Assembly: GCA_002345575.1 (NCBI GenBank)
Contig: DDVX01000017.1
Location: 186,001 to 250,000, forward strand
Direction of reading: 5' to 3'
Length of the DNA stretch: 64,000 bases
Source of the DNA: Stutzerimonas stutzeri
Lineage (GTDB): Bacteria > Pseudomonadota > Gammaproteobacteria > Pseudomonadales > Pseudomonadaceae
Positions within the stretch are counted from its first letter, which is position 1. Every line of letters starts with the position of its first letter. Positions 44,313 through 56,423 of the stretch are shown one piece after another. Below the pieces are notes generated by a model. The model searched no databases, was not told where the DNA came from, and was given only the letters and a program-made list of their open reading frames with translations. The position numbers were made by a program, and so were the translations under genes.

Positions 44313-45311
44313 ATGCAAGTGAAACACCTGCTGCTGATCGCCATTTTTGCTCTTACCGCCGCCTGCTCGTCCAACGAAACCATCAGCGAGAACCTCGGTG
44401 AAACCGAGCTGTACCGCCAGGCGCAGGCCGACCTGGACAACAAGAGCTATAACAGCGCCATCAGCAAGCTCAAGGCGCTGGAATCGCGCTACCCCTTCGG
44501 TCGTTTCGCCGAGCAGGCTCAGCTGGAACTGATCTTCGCCTACTACCGCAACATGGAGCCCGAAGCCGCACGTTCATCGGCCGAGCGTTTCATCCGCCTG
44601 CACCCCCAACATCCAAGCGTCGACTATGCCTACTACCTGAAGGGGCTGGCCTCCTTCGATCAGGATCGCGGCATCCTCGCTCGCTTTCTGCCGCTGGACA
44701 TGACCAAGCGTGACCCGGGTGCTGCGCGCGACTCTTTCAACGAGTTTGCACAACTGACCACCCGCTTTCCCAACAGCCGCTACGCACCGGACGCCAAGGC
44801 GCGCATGGTCTACCTGCGTAACCTGCTGGCCGCCAACGAAATCCACGTAGCTGACTACTATCTGCGCCGCCAGGCCTATGTCGCTGCCGCCAACCGCGGC
44901 CGCTACGTGGTGGAAAACTTCCAGGGTACGCCGGCGGTTGGCGATGGCCTAGCGGTTATGACCGAAGCCTATCTGCGTTTGAGCCTCGACGACCTCGCCA
45001 ACACCAGCCTGGAAACCCTGAAGCTCAACTATCCCGAGCATCCCAGCCTAGACAATGGCCAGTTCGTTCCGCGCCAGGCGGAAGCCGATAACCGTGGCTG
45101 GCTGTCTCGCGCCACGCTGGGTCTGATCGAATCGAAGGACGCGCCTCTGGACAGCTCCCGCTCCAACCGTGACGTGCTCCGCCAGTATGAAGACGCTTCT
45201 CGTGACCTGCCAGATGAACTGCGACCGGCCCTGAAGGAGGCCGAAGCCGAGGACGAGCAGTCCAGCGGACGCTCCTGGTGGAGCTACCTGACCTTCGGCC
45301 TGTTCGACTGA
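44313..45311 (+). CDS. bamD: Outer-membrane assembly lipoprotein BamD
   Basis: 332 residues: an essential part of the BAM complex that inserts beta-barrel proteins. The lipobox LTAAC places the lipidated Cys at residue 18. Five tetratricopeptide repeats follow, the first as ELYRQAQADLDNKSYNSAISKL. The C-terminal ~90 residues beyond the E. coli length are polar and acidic, ending SWWSYLTFGLFD. Its order beside rluD matches other pseudomonads. Confidence 0.95.
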   Translation: MQVKHLLLIAIFALTAACSSNETISENLGETELYRQAQADLDNKSYNSAISKLKALESRYPFGRFAEQAQLELIFAYYRNMEPEAARSSAERFIRLHPQHPSVDYAYYLKGLASFDQDRGILARFLPLDMTKRDPGAARDSFNEFAQLTTRFPNSRYAPDAKARMVYLRNLLAANEIHVADYYLRRQAYVAAANRGRYVVENFQGTPAVGDGLAVMTEAYLRLSLDDLANTSLETLKLNYPEHPSLDNGQFVPRQAEADNRGWLSRATLGLIESKDAPLDSSRSNRDVLRQYEDASRDLPDELRPALKEAEAEDEQSSGRSWWSYLTFGLFD

Positions 45312-45397
45312 CAAAGCCACCGCTATCGCCACCGACGCCTGCCTGAGTGCAGGCGGCGAGCCAGCACCTGCAACGGCCAGCGCGCCGGGAAGTGAAA

Positions 45398-45634
45398 ATG
45401 GGACTGTTTCGACTGCTGTTCTGGATCATTCTTATCGCGACGGCGTTCTGGCTCTGGCGACGTCTGACCAGCAAGCGCACGAGCACTCGTAAACCGGAAC
45501 AACCCACCTTGCCTATGGTGCGTTGCGCCCAGTGCGGCATCCATCTGCCCCAGGATCAGGCGTTGCAGGAACGCGACCACTGGTATTGCAGCCAGGCCCA
45601 TCTGGAGCAGGGCAACAAGCCCGGCGGGAGTTGA
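45398..45634 (+). CDS. Small membrane-anchored zinc-ribbon-like protein (PP0621 family)
   Basis: 78 residues with one N-terminal membrane helix (LFRLLFWIILIATAFWLW), then a basic linker, then CAQCGIHLPQDQAL..YCSQAHLEQ, a CxxC plus Cys/His set that could bind zinc. It is the short protein usually found between bamD and pilS in Pseudomonas. The stop is seven bases before the pilS start. Function unknown. Confidence 0.75.
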   Translation: MGLFRLLFWIILIATAFWLWRRLTSKRTSTRKPEQPTLPMVRCAQCGIHLPQDQALQERDHWYCSQAHLEQGNKPGGS

Positions 45635-45641
45635 AAGCCAG

Positions 45642-47216
45642 GTGTTTCTAGGCCAGCAGGGGCGGCGAATTCTTCGCCTCTATAACCTGTATCGCGTCGC
45701 CATCGGCCTGGTTCTGGTGCTACTGATCAGCAGTGATCTGCACAACGACCTGATGCGCATGGTCAACCCCTCGGCGTTCCACTATGGCGCCTGGGGCTAC
45801 CTGATACTCAACATTCTCATTGCTGTTCTGCTGCAGAACCCAAAGCGCGAGCTGTCGGTCATGACCCTCGCGCTGATGGATGTGTGCCTGCTCTCAGCAC
45901 TGTTCTACTTCGCTGGTGGCACCCCCAGCGGCATCGGCAACCTGCTGATCATTGCCGTCGCCATCGCCAACATCCTGCTGCGCGGACGCATCGGTTTTCT
46001 CATCGCTGCAGTCGCGGCCACCGGCCTTATCTACCTGACCTTCTACCTCAGCCTCAATAACAGCGAAGCCGGCAGCCAGTACGTGCAGGCTGCCGCACTC
46101 GGCACCCTATGCTTCGCTGCTGCGCTGCTGGTGCAGGGGCTGACTCGCCGTCTGCAGGTCAGTGAAACCTTGGCCCGCCAGCGAGCCGAGGAAGTCGCCA
46201 ACCTCGAAGCCCTGAACGCGCAGATCCTGCAACGCATGCGCACCGGGATCCTTGTGCTCGATCCGCAGCAGCGCATCTTGCTCGCCAACCAGGGCGCTCT
46301 CGACATGCTCGACCAGCATTCCCTGGTCGGCGAACGCCTGGCGCCGCGTTGCCCGGCATTGATCGATGGCCTGCGCCAATGGCGTGAGAACCCGACACTG
46401 CGGCCGCAGCAATTCAAAGCCACGCCAAATGGCGCCATGCTGCAGCCCAGTTTCGCCGCGCTGCAACATGGCGTACGCCAGGACACCGTGATTTTTCTCG
46501 AAGACATTTCGCAGATCGCACAACAGGCCCAGCAGCTCAAGTTGGCTTCTCTTGGTCGACTGACGGCCAGCATCGCTCACGAGATTCGCAACCCGCTCGG
46601 CGCGATCAGCCATGCGGCGCAGCTGCTGCAGGAGTCCGAGGAGCTGGACGCTGCCGACCTGCGCCTGACGCAGATCATCCAGGACCACTCGCGCAGGATG
46701 AACCTGGTGATCGAGAACGTCCTGCAGCTGTCGCGCCGGCGACAGGCCGAGCCACAACTGCTGGACCTCAAATACTGGGCGCATCGCTTCGCCAGCGAGT
46801 TTCGCTCCAGCCTGCCCGCCGGCCAGAGCGTCCATGTGAAAACCCAGGGCAGCTCGCTGCAGACACGCATGGACCCGAACCAGTTGATCCAGGTCCTGAC
46901 CAATCTGGTACAAAACGGCCTGCGCTATAGCGGCCAGGAACATGCCGAAGCCCAGGTGTGGCTGGACCTGTTTCGCGACGACGCCAGCGATCTGCCAGTG
47001 CTCGAAGTGCTGGATGACGGCCCTGGTATTCCCACCGAACAGTTGCAGAACATCTTTGAGCCTTTCTTCACCACCGAGAACAAGGGCACGGGGCTGGGCC
47101 TGTATATCTGCCGGGAACTGTGTGAAAGCAACCAGGCACGCCTGGACTACCGGCCCAGAGAAGAGGGCGGCAGCTGTTTTCGAATCGTCTTTGCGCATCC
47201 GGGCAAGCTGGTCTGA
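45642..47216 (+). CDS. pilS: Sensor histidine kinase PilS
   Basis: 524 residues. Six membrane helices lie in the first ~175 residues. A PAS-like segment (about 190-300) precedes the phospho-acceptor His in SIAHEIRNPLGAISH. The ATP-binding boxes LDDGPGIP and GTGLGLYI are present. PilS senses pilin levels in the membrane and controls PilR and thus pilA transcription. The start is GTG 45642. Confidence 0.93.
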   Translation: MFLGQQGRRILRLYNLYRVAIGLVLVLLISSDLHNDLMRMVNPSAFHYGAWGYLILNILIAVLLQNPKRELSVMTLALMDVCLLSALFYFAGGTPSGIGNLLIIAVAIANILLRGRIGFLIAAVAATGLIYLTFYLSLNNSEAGSQYVQAAALGTLCFAAALLVQGLTRRLQVSETLARQRAEEVANLEALNAQILQRMRTGILVLDPQQRILLANQGALDMLDQHSLVGERLAPRCPALIDGLRQWRENPTLRPQQFKATPNGAMLQPSFAALQHGVRQDTVIFLEDISQIAQQAQQLKLASLGRLTASIAHEIRNPLGAISHAAQLLQESEELDAADLRLTQIIQDHSRRMNLVIENVLQLSRRRQAEPQLLDLKYWAHRFASEFRSSLPAGQSVHVKTQGSSLQTRMDPNQLIQVLTNLVQNGLRYSGQEHAEAQVWLDLFRDDASDLPVLEVLDDGPGIPTEQLQNIFEPFFTTENKGTGLGLYICRELCESNQARLDYRPREEGGSCFRIVFAHPGKLV

Positions 47217-47268
47217 AGCGTCGCCAAGCCAGGCATGCGGCCGAATACGCAGACGAGACAGTAAGGAC

Positions 47269-47306
47269 GAGGCTGTTTTCAACTACGTACTGCCATCGCA
47301 GGATAG
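47269..47306. repeat. Remnant of repeat family A right end, between pilS and pilR
   Basis: GAGGCTGTTTTCAACTACGT and the following CTGCCATCGCAGGATAG align with the right end of copy 2 (GAGCCTGTTTTTAACGCAGT, CTGCCAACGCAGGTAG). No left end is visible, so this is a diverged fragment. Confidence 0.55.
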
Positions 47307-47428
47307 GCTCATCGGCCTGCTACAAGTCACAGTCCGAGTACAGTTCGCGTACAAAATAAGTCCTGTAACGTTAATATTGCGGACCGAGCGCCATATGCGT
47401 GCCCTGCTGCCATTGAAAGACCGAGACT

Positions 47429-48766
47429 ATGACTGCCCGCCAAAAAGCCTTGATCATCGATGACGAACCCGATATCCGGGAACTCCTGGAGATCACCCTA
47501 GGGCGGATGAAGCTCGACACCCGCAGCGCACGCAACCTCAAGGAAGCCCGCGAGTGCTTGGCTCGTGAGCATTACGACCTGTGCCTCACCGACATGCGTC
47601 TGCCTGACGGCTGCGGGCTGGAGCTGGTACAGCACATCCAGCAACAGTATCCGCAACTGCCGGTGGCAATGATCACCGCCTACGGCAGTCTTGATACTGC
47701 CATCGGCGCACTCAAGGCCGGTGCCTTTGACTTTCTGACCAAGCCGGTGGATCTCGGTCGCCTGCGTGAGCTTGTCAACACAGCGTTGCGCCTGCGCACG
47801 CCTAGCCCTAACGATCTGAGCGCAGATAACCGCTTGCTCGGCAGCTCGCCGCCGATGAACCTGCTGCGCAAGCAGATCACCAAACTCGCTCGCAGCCAGG
47901 CGCCGGTCTATATCAGCGGCGAATCCGGTAGCGGCAAGGAGCTGGTGGCACGCCTGATCCATGAGCAGGGTCCACGCCGCGAACGCCCCTTCATTCCGGT
48001 CAACTGCGGGGCGATCCCCTCAGAACTGATGGAAAGTGAGTTCTTTGGTCATAAGAAGGGCAGTTTTACCGGCGCCATCGAAGACAAACCCGGTCTGTTC
48101 CAGGAAGCCAACGGCGGCACCTTGTTCCTCGATGAAGTGGCCGACCTACCACTGACCATGCAGGTCAAGCTGCTGCGTGCCATTCAGGAAAAAGCTGTTC
48201 GGACGGTGGGCGGCGCCAAGGAAGTGGTAGTGGATGTGCGTGTGCTCTGCGCCACCCACAAAGATCTGGCTGCCGAAGTTGCAGCAGGACGCTTCCGCCA
48301 GGATCTGTATTACCGCCTGAACGTCATCGAACTGCGTGTTCCGCCTCTACGCGAGCGCCGCGAAGATGTCGCCCTGCTCGCCGAAACCCTGCTGCGCCGG
48401 CTCGCCGAGGAATGTGGCGACCGCCCCGCGCACCTGCATCCAGACGCACTGGCGAAGCTGCAGAGTTATCGCTTCCCCGGCAACGTGCGCGAGCTGGAGA
48501 ACATGCTGGAACGCGCCTACACGCTGTGCGAAGGCGAAGAAATCAAGGCTGGCGACCTACGCCTTAGCGATGCCGGCGCTGGCGAAAGCGCCGAAGCGAG
48601 CCTGGCGCAGATCGACAACCTGGAAGACCACCTGGAAGAAGTCGAGCGCCAGCTGATCATGCAGGCGCTGGAAGAAACCCGCTGGAACCGCACCGCAGCC
48701 GCCCAGCGCCTGGGGTTGACCTTCCGCTCCATGCGCTATCGACTGAAGAAGCTGGGGCTGGATTAA
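47429..48766 (+). CDS. pilR: Sigma-54-dependent response regulator PilR
   Basis: 445 residues. The receiver domain (1-120) has the phospho-Asp in LTDMRLPDG and Lys in LTKPVD. The AAA+ domain (about 135-370) has Walker A GESGSGKE, the sigma-54-contacting GSFTGA loop and FLDEVADL. A Fis-type helix-turn-helix ends the protein (RTAAAQRLGLTFRSMRYRLKKL). It activates pilA with RpoN. 212 bases separate it from pilS, part of which is a repeat remnant. Confidence 0.95.
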   Translation: MTARQKALIIDDEPDIRELLEITLGRMKLDTRSARNLKEARECLAREHYDLCLTDMRLPDGCGLELVQHIQQQYPQLPVAMITAYGSLDTAIGALKAGAFDFLTKPVDLGRLRELVNTALRLRTPSPNDLSADNRLLGSSPPMNLLRKQITKLARSQAPVYISGESGSGKELVARLIHEQGPRRERPFIPVNCGAIPSELMESEFFGHKKGSFTGAIEDKPGLFQEANGGTLFLDEVADLPLTMQVKLLRAIQEKAVRTVGGAKEVVVDVRVLCATHKDLAAEVAAGRFRQDLYYRLNVIELRVPPLRERREDVALLAETLLRRLAEECGDRPAHLHPDALAKLQSYRFPGNVRELENMLERAYTLCEGEEIKAGDLRLSDAGAGESAEASLAQIDNLEDHLEEVERQLIMQALEETRWNRTAAAQRLGLTFRSMRYRLKKLGLD

Positions 48767-48863
48767 GCTGCAAGCTGCAAGCTGCAAGCGAATCAGTGCA
48801 GGACAGGCGCCGAAGCGGCGTTCGACCGTTATGCTTCTTCGCTTTACTTATCGCTTGTAGCTT
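48765..48863. repeat. Tandem heptamer and inverted repeat after pilR
   Basis: GCTGCAA is repeated three times (48767-48787) directly after the pilR stop. AAGCTGCAAGCG (48779-48790) can pair with CGCTTGTAGCTT (48852-48863) with one wobble. It lies between convergent genes and may end transcription or be a small dispersed repeat; related GGCTGCAAGC strings occur near 27290 and 42298. Confidence 0.45.
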
Positions 48864-48871
48864 GCCGCCCT

Positions 48872-49927
48872 CTACCCCTGCGACAGCAGGTTACGCAGAT
48901 CGATGATGGCCGCGTTCGCGCGTGAAATGTAGTTAGCCATCACCAGCGAATGGTTGGCTAGAACACCATAGCCACTGCCATTAAGCACCATTGGACTCCA
49001 CAGCGGCTCCTGTGCGGCTTCGAGCTCGCGGATGATCTGCCTGACACTGATAGTTGCGTTCTTCTTCGCCAATACGTCGGCGAAATCTACTTCGATAGCA
49101 CGCAGCAAATGCGACAGGGCCCAAGCCTGGCCACGGGCTTCGTAGAAGACGTTGTCGATCTGCAGCCAGGAGGTCTCGACGCGCCCCTCCTCGACCATCA
49201 TGCCCTCGGACTCCAGTTCGGCCGCACTCGCGGTATCCAGGCGCGCGCGCCCGACACTGGCGGACAGACGCTGAGACAGCGAGCCCAAACGGGTACCCAC
49301 ATCACCGAGCCAGTTGTTGAGGTTGTCCGCACGCGAATAGAACTGGGCCTTGGCCGCCGGGTCGCTCAGGCGCGCAAGGTAGCTGTCGAGGTAGCGGATG
49401 CCATTGCGGTACTCCGACTCGGTGGCCGGCAATGCCCAGCTGCGGTTATCAAAATTGAACAGCGGCTCGCCCTTGGACAGATCGGGGTCCTCGGTCGACT
49501 GAGACTGTGAACGGGCGAAATCCTTGCGCAACGCACGGCTGAGGTCACGCACCTGCACCAACACGCCGTATTCCCAGCTAGGCATGTTGTCCAGCCACAG
49601 GCCTGGAGGTGTTATGTCATTGGTCAGGTAGCCGCCGGGCTTTTCCAGCAGGGTCGTAGCGACCTGCTTGAGCGTTTCGACAGTGGTGTAGCCATTGACG
49701 ATCTGGCGCTGCGAGCCCTCGGCAGCCTGACGGACATGCTGCTGCACGGCGAACCGGTCCGGCTCGCCGCTCCAGTACCAGCCCAGAATCAGGGTCACCA
49801 GCAGATACAGGCCCACCACCGCGACCAGCACCAGCCATAGTGGATTGCGGTTCGTTTCGTGCGCAGTCGCGCCATTCCCCGACGAGCCGAGACGACCGAA
49901 GCGGTTTTTCCAATCCAACATAGACAT
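48872..49927 (-). CDS. DUF2333 family membrane protein
   Basis: 351 residues with one membrane helix near 30-51 (LWLVLVAVVGLYLLVTLILGW) and a large, mostly helical periplasmic part. The segments PGGYLTNDI, PPGLWLDNMPSWEYGVLVQ and NWLGDVGTRLG are typical of DUF2333. Function unknown. The start may be ATG 49927 or 49921. Confidence 0.82.
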   Translation of the reverse strand: MSMLDWKNRFGRLGSSGNGATAHETNRNPLWLVLVAVVGLYLLVTLILGWYWSGEPDRFAVQQHVRQAAEGSQRQIVNGYTTVETLKQVATTLLEKPGGYLTNDITPPGLWLDNMPSWEYGVLVQVRDLSRALRKDFARSQSQSTEDPDLSKGEPLFNFDNRSWALPATESEYRNGIRYLDSYLARLSDPAAKAQFYSRADNLNNWLGDVGTRLGSLSQRLSASVGRARLDTASAAELESEGMMVEEGRVETSWLQIDNVFYEARGQAWALSHLLRAIEVDFADVLAKKNATISVRQIIRELEAAQEPLWSPMVLNGSGYGVLANHSLVMANYISRANAAIIDLRNLLSQG

Positions 49928-50133
49928 CTGTCCTTCTCTCTCTCAGAGTTCAGAGGTTCGACCGCCAGTCACCTGGAGCGTTGCGGCGGGCACCTCACTA
50001 TAACGCAGCTGCCGACACCAATCGCCATAATGAGAACCAGACCACCATTGCGATATCTTGAACCAGCCGGCCAAGTGATAGCATGCCGCCAGCACAACGC
50101 TGCATGAATGGCCGCAGCGCTCAGGAAGTTGAA

Positions 50134-51744
50134 ATGTCGGACCAAGAAGAACTCAAGCAACACTTCGCCCAGCGGGTCATTCATCAAGCCCGCGAAGTGC
50201 TAGAAGTCTGGCAGCAGGTGCAGCGCAACGAGTGGAGTCCCTCTTATCGTGCCGCACTTGCTGAAGCCAACCATCGGCTACAGCGGTTCGCTGAGCGCTT
50301 CGAACAGGCCGAGCACCATCAGCTTGCGCTCGAGATAGGGGATTGTCTCAGCGATATCGATGACAATCGAGGTCGCCTTTCCAGCGACATCATCACCACC
50401 CTCAGCCAACTGATCTATCGACTTGCCCGCACCGGCCTGCACAACGGCGACCCTCGCAGCCCCTCTGCCCAAGTGCCGTCACTGAGCAAGCCGGTCTATA
50501 TCGCTCTGGACGATCACGAGCGCGCAAGCCACGTGGTTCGCCAGCTGGAGTTTTTCAGCATGGCCGCGCAGGCCTTCGCCAGTGATCACGAATTTCGTGC
50601 GGCGATGCACCTACGCCATCCGGCAGCCATCGTCATGGATGTCGATTTCAACGGCCCCGGCGAAGGGCTCAAGCTGGCCGAGCGCGTGCAGCAGGGCCTG
50701 GAAGAGAAATTGCCGCTGATCTTCTTCAGCCGTCAGGATACGGACACTCCCACACGCCTAGCAGCGGTACGCGCCGGCGGACTGGAGCTCTTCACCGAGC
50801 TGCTGGATGCCTCGAGTCTGCTGGAAAAGATTGAGATCTATACCCGCACCGCCTACTACGAGCCTTTCCGGGTGCTGATCATTGACGACTCGCGCGCGCA
50901 GGCCACGCATACCGAGCGCGTACTGAACAATGCCGGCATCATCACGCGAGCACTCTACGAACCGATCCAGGCGATCAGCTATCTGGCCGAGTTCCAGCCG
51001 GATCTGATCATCCTCGACATGTACATGCCCGAGTGCATGGGCACCGAGCTGGCCAAAGTTATTCGCCAGCATGAGCGCTACGTCAGTGTGCCGATCATCT
51101 ACCTGTCCGCCGAAGACGACCTGGACAAGCAGCTCAGCGCAATGAACGAGGGCGGCGACGACTTCCTGACCAAACCGATCAAGCCCAGCCATCTGATCGC
51201 CACCGTACGCACCCGCGCCGAACGCGCGCGCAACCTCAAGGCGCGAATGGTCCGCGATAGCCTGACCGGCCTCTACAACCACACTCACAGTCTGCAGCTG
51301 CTTGAGGATGCCAGCACACGGGCGCAACGCGACAACAGTCCGCTGTGTTTCGCCATGGTTGATATCGACCACTTCAAAAAGGTTAACGACACCTACGGGC
51401 ACCCCATGGGCGACCGGGTGATCAAGAGTCTGGCGCTGTTTCTCAAACAGCGCCTGCGTAAAACCGACTGCGTCGGCCGCTACGGTGGCGAGGAGTTCGC
51501 CATCGTGCTGCCTGATACCACGCTGGAAAACGCCTGCCGGGTACTCGACGAGATTCGTCAGCGCTTTTCAGAAATTCGCTTTCCGGCGCAACCTGCCGAT
51601 CTGTCCTGCACCTTCAGCTGCGGCATCACGCAGCTCACCCCCGACACCGATGTGAAACTGCTGACCCAGCAGGCCGACGAAGCCCTCTACCGCGCCAAGA
51701 ACGCCGGACGCAACCGTGTCGAGGGTTTTACCGCTGTAACGTGA
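50134..51744 (+). CDS. Diguanylate cyclase with helical N-terminus and two receiver domains
   Basis: 536 residues. Residues 1-110 are helical and could be a degenerate HPt-like module, though no HPt histidine motif is seen. A first receiver-like domain (about 119-235) keeps the phospho-Asp region VMDVDFNG but lacks the conserved Lys. A second (about 244-370) is complete (LIIDDS, ILDMYMP, TKP). The GGDEF domain has the active-site RYGGEEF near 449-455, with the product-inhibition motif RKTD five residues upstream. It should make cyclic di-GMP under phosphorelay control. Start 50134 has AGGAAG upstream. Confidence 0.87.
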   Translation: MSDQEELKQHFAQRVIHQAREVLEVWQQVQRNEWSPSYRAALAEANHRLQRFAERFEQAEHHQLALEIGDCLSDIDDNRGRLSSDIITTLSQLIYRLARTGLHNGDPRSPSAQVPSLSKPVYIALDDHERASHVVRQLEFFSMAAQAFASDHEFRAAMHLRHPAAIVMDVDFNGPGEGLKLAERVQQGLEEKLPLIFFSRQDTDTPTRLAAVRAGGLELFTELLDASSLLEKIEIYTRTAYYEPFRVLIIDDSRAQATHTERVLNNAGIITRALYEPIQAISYLAEFQPDLIILDMYMPECMGTELAKVIRQHERYVSVPIIYLSAEDDLDKQLSAMNEGGDDFLTKPIKPSHLIATVRTRAERARNLKARMVRDSLTGLYNHTHSLQLLEDASTRAQRDNSPLCFAMVDIDHFKKVNDTYGHPMGDRVIKSLALFLKQRLRKTDCVGRYGGEEFAIVLPDTTLENACRVLDEIRQRFSEIRFPAQPADLSCTFSCGITQLTPDTDVKLLTQQADEALYRAKNAGRNRVEGFTAVT

Positions 51745-51796
51745 ACGACATCAAATAGCCATACATTGCGGACCTCCTATTCTTGCGGAGGCCCGC

Positions 51797-53764
51797 ATGC
51801 GCCTGAAATCGCTCACCACATTCAACACGCTGTTGCTCGTGGCCATCTGTCTCGCCCTGGGCGCCACACTCTGGTGGTCGGAGCGTGCGCTGCAGCGCCC
51901 CTATCAGCTGATGGAAGGCTACCTCGGCCTATCCCAACAATTTCAGCAACCTGTGGCCGGCAATATCCATAGCTATCTGGCCACCGGCGATGCCTTGCAG
52001 CACAGCGCAGCACTGCAAGCGCTGGACACCCTCGCAAGCGACATCGCCGCACTACCTGCCCGGTTCGCCGAGCGCCTGACACCCAGCCTAGAACAGCTCA
52101 CCCAGTTCACCGCCACCGAATTGCTGGCTGCGGGCAAACTGGCCGGTGACCCACAGGGACTTCTCCTGCAGGCCGAACGCGAAATGATCGCGGCGCTGGC
52201 GCAGTTGCAGCAGTATGCCGAGCAAAGCGACCGGCCAAGTGCTGCGGCTTACCAAAGCGCGATATTCGAAGCCAGCCGCCAGTTGCTGCGCCTGAGTCAT
52301 GCGCGTGGCAGGCTGGTCGCCAGTGGTCAGAATGCCCTGGCGACCGAAGCCGAACAGGCCCTGCAAAGGCTTGGCGAGACAGTCGCCACTCTCCAAGCCC
52401 TGCCGCTGCTCGACATCGCCACTGAACAGCAATCTGGCAGTAGCACATTTGCAGCACTGCTCAATTTGCAGATCAGCGAGCACAGCGAACAGGCCAGCGA
52501 GGACAAGGGCATCTCGCTCAAGCGCAATATCGCCAGCCTGGTCAAACGCTACCCCGAGGAACTGCGGCGGACGCAGGAGCTCGTTGGTCAGCGTAGCCAG
52601 CTGCTGGTCAGCAGCGAGGAGCGAATCGCCACATTGCAGCAGGCTTTGGCCGAACTGGAGCCTGTCGTGCGTGCCGAACATGGCCGCATTCAGACCGAAG
52701 TTCGACTGATCCAGGGCACCATCATTGTCCTGATCCTGCTCATCGCCTTCGCCATCGACCGCCTGCAGCGCCGACTTACTCGTGCTTTGGGGCAGCTGGC
52801 ACCCGCCCTAAGCGCCTGGGCTCAGGGCGATTTCGGCAAGGCCGTTCAGCTAGGCTCGAAGACCCCTGAAATGATTGCGATCGAGACCTCACTGAACCGG
52901 TTGAGAAGCTACCTGGTGACGCTGGTCGGCACCCTGCGCCAACATGCTCAGGAGGTGGCAGGCAACAGCGGCAGCCTCGCCGAAATGAGCAACGATCTGT
53001 ACCAGGGCGCCACTCGCCAGACCAGCAATACCGCGCAGATCCGCGACTCGCTGGGTGAGCTGGAAATAACCATTCAGAATGTCGCCGATGGCGCCGGGCA
53101 AACCGCCGAAGCCAGCCGCTCGGCCAGCCTGGCCGTTACACAGGGGCAACAGGACATCAGCCAGAGCCTCACGGGCCTCCAACAGCTGGTCAGCGAGGTA
53201 CAGGACAGCGCCCTGACCGTCGAACGACTGGCCGACGAGACCAATACCATCGGCAAGGTTCTGACCGTTATTCGTTCCATTGCCGAGCAGACCAACCTGC
53301 TCGCACTGAACGCCGCTATCGAGGCGGCAAGAGCTGGCGAGCAGGGTCGTGGCTTTGCCGTGGTGGCCGACGAGGTACGCACCCTGGCACAACGCACCAG
53401 TGGTGCCACCGAGGAAATCCAGCAACTGATCGGCAATCTCCAGGAAACCGCGAACCAGTCAGTGGAGGCCATGCGCGTGCAGGTCGATCACGCCAAGGCC
53501 ACCGCCGGGCTGGCCGAAACCGCAGACCTGGCGCTGCACCAGATCGTCACTACCATCGGCACCATTGAACACATGGCTGAGCAGATCGCCCAGGCCACCT
53601 CACAGCAGAGCGGAGCCGTCAGCCAGATCCGCAGCCACAGCGAACATATTCATGAGCTGGGAGACAGCAATCTCGGTCATATCAGCCGTGGCCGCGAACA
53701 AAGTGAACAGATGCTGCGCCTGGCTAATGAACTGAATGAGGCTACGCAAACGTTCAGGGTGTAA
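51797..53764 (+). CDS. Methyl-accepting chemotaxis protein, atypical sensor
   Basis: 655 residues. Membrane helices near 9-28 and 304-323 flank a ~275-residue helical periplasmic part with no family I recognise. A HAMP-like linker (about 325-375) is poorly conserved. The signalling tip EQTNLLALNAAIEAARAGE is intact, and the protein ends TQTFRV with no tethering pentapeptide. It starts 52 bases after the diguanylate cyclase gene, suggesting shared expression. It may feed a non-flagellar chemosensory pathway, but this cannot be told from sequence. Confidence 0.83.
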   Translation: MRLKSLTTFNTLLLVAICLALGATLWWSERALQRPYQLMEGYLGLSQQFQQPVAGNIHSYLATGDALQHSAALQALDTLASDIAALPARFAERLTPSLEQLTQFTATELLAAGKLAGDPQGLLLQAEREMIAALAQLQQYAEQSDRPSAAAYQSAIFEASRQLLRLSHARGRLVASGQNALATEAEQALQRLGETVATLQALPLLDIATEQQSGSSTFAALLNLQISEHSEQASEDKGISLKRNIASLVKRYPEELRRTQELVGQRSQLLVSSEERIATLQQALAELEPVVRAEHGRIQTEVRLIQGTIIVLILLIAFAIDRLQRRLTRALGQLAPALSAWAQGDFGKAVQLGSKTPEMIAIETSLNRLRSYLVTLVGTLRQHAQEVAGNSGSLAEMSNDLYQGATRQTSNTAQIRDSLGELEITIQNVADGAGQTAEASRSASLAVTQGQQDISQSLTGLQQLVSEVQDSALTVERLADETNTIGKVLTVIRSIAEQTNLLALNAAIEAARAGEQGRGFAVVADEVRTLAQRTSGATEEIQQLIGNLQETANQSVEAMRVQVDHAKATAGLAETADLALHQIVTTIGTIEHMAEQIAQATSQQSGAVSQIRSHSEHIHELGDSNLGHISRGREQSEQMLRLANELNEATQTFRV

Positions 53765-53938
53765 ACCGAAGCGGGAGGGCTTAAGCCGAAACCTACTCAG
53801 CCTTCCTTCATTTCTCTATGAAGAATTGGTGGGTCGATGGCCTACCAGCCTTATAGGAACTGGCCATACGCCAAGAATGCCGCACCGAGGCGCGGACCAT
53901 CTTCGTCGGCATCGCCAACTCCAGCCGCACCGCAACGG

Positions 53939-56215
<2,277 letters not shown>

Positions 56216-56423
56216 GGGGAAAAACCGGGGCAACGAAAACGGGCGCGGAATATAGCACAAAAAATGACCAGCATGTCCCAGCAAGGAAGTCGGGAATCAC
56301 GGGGCGGCCCGGCGGCTAGCTTGAACCCGAGCCACCGCGCCCTGTAGAGCGGGATCATTCCTCCAGCGGACTTAGCAGGCTGAACAAGTTAGGCAGTACG
56401 CATCAAGCCGGCCATTGAAAGGC

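Noticed and set aside
46107..47282. 391-codon open frame antisense to pilS
   Set aside because: Shadow of the PilS reading frame without family features.
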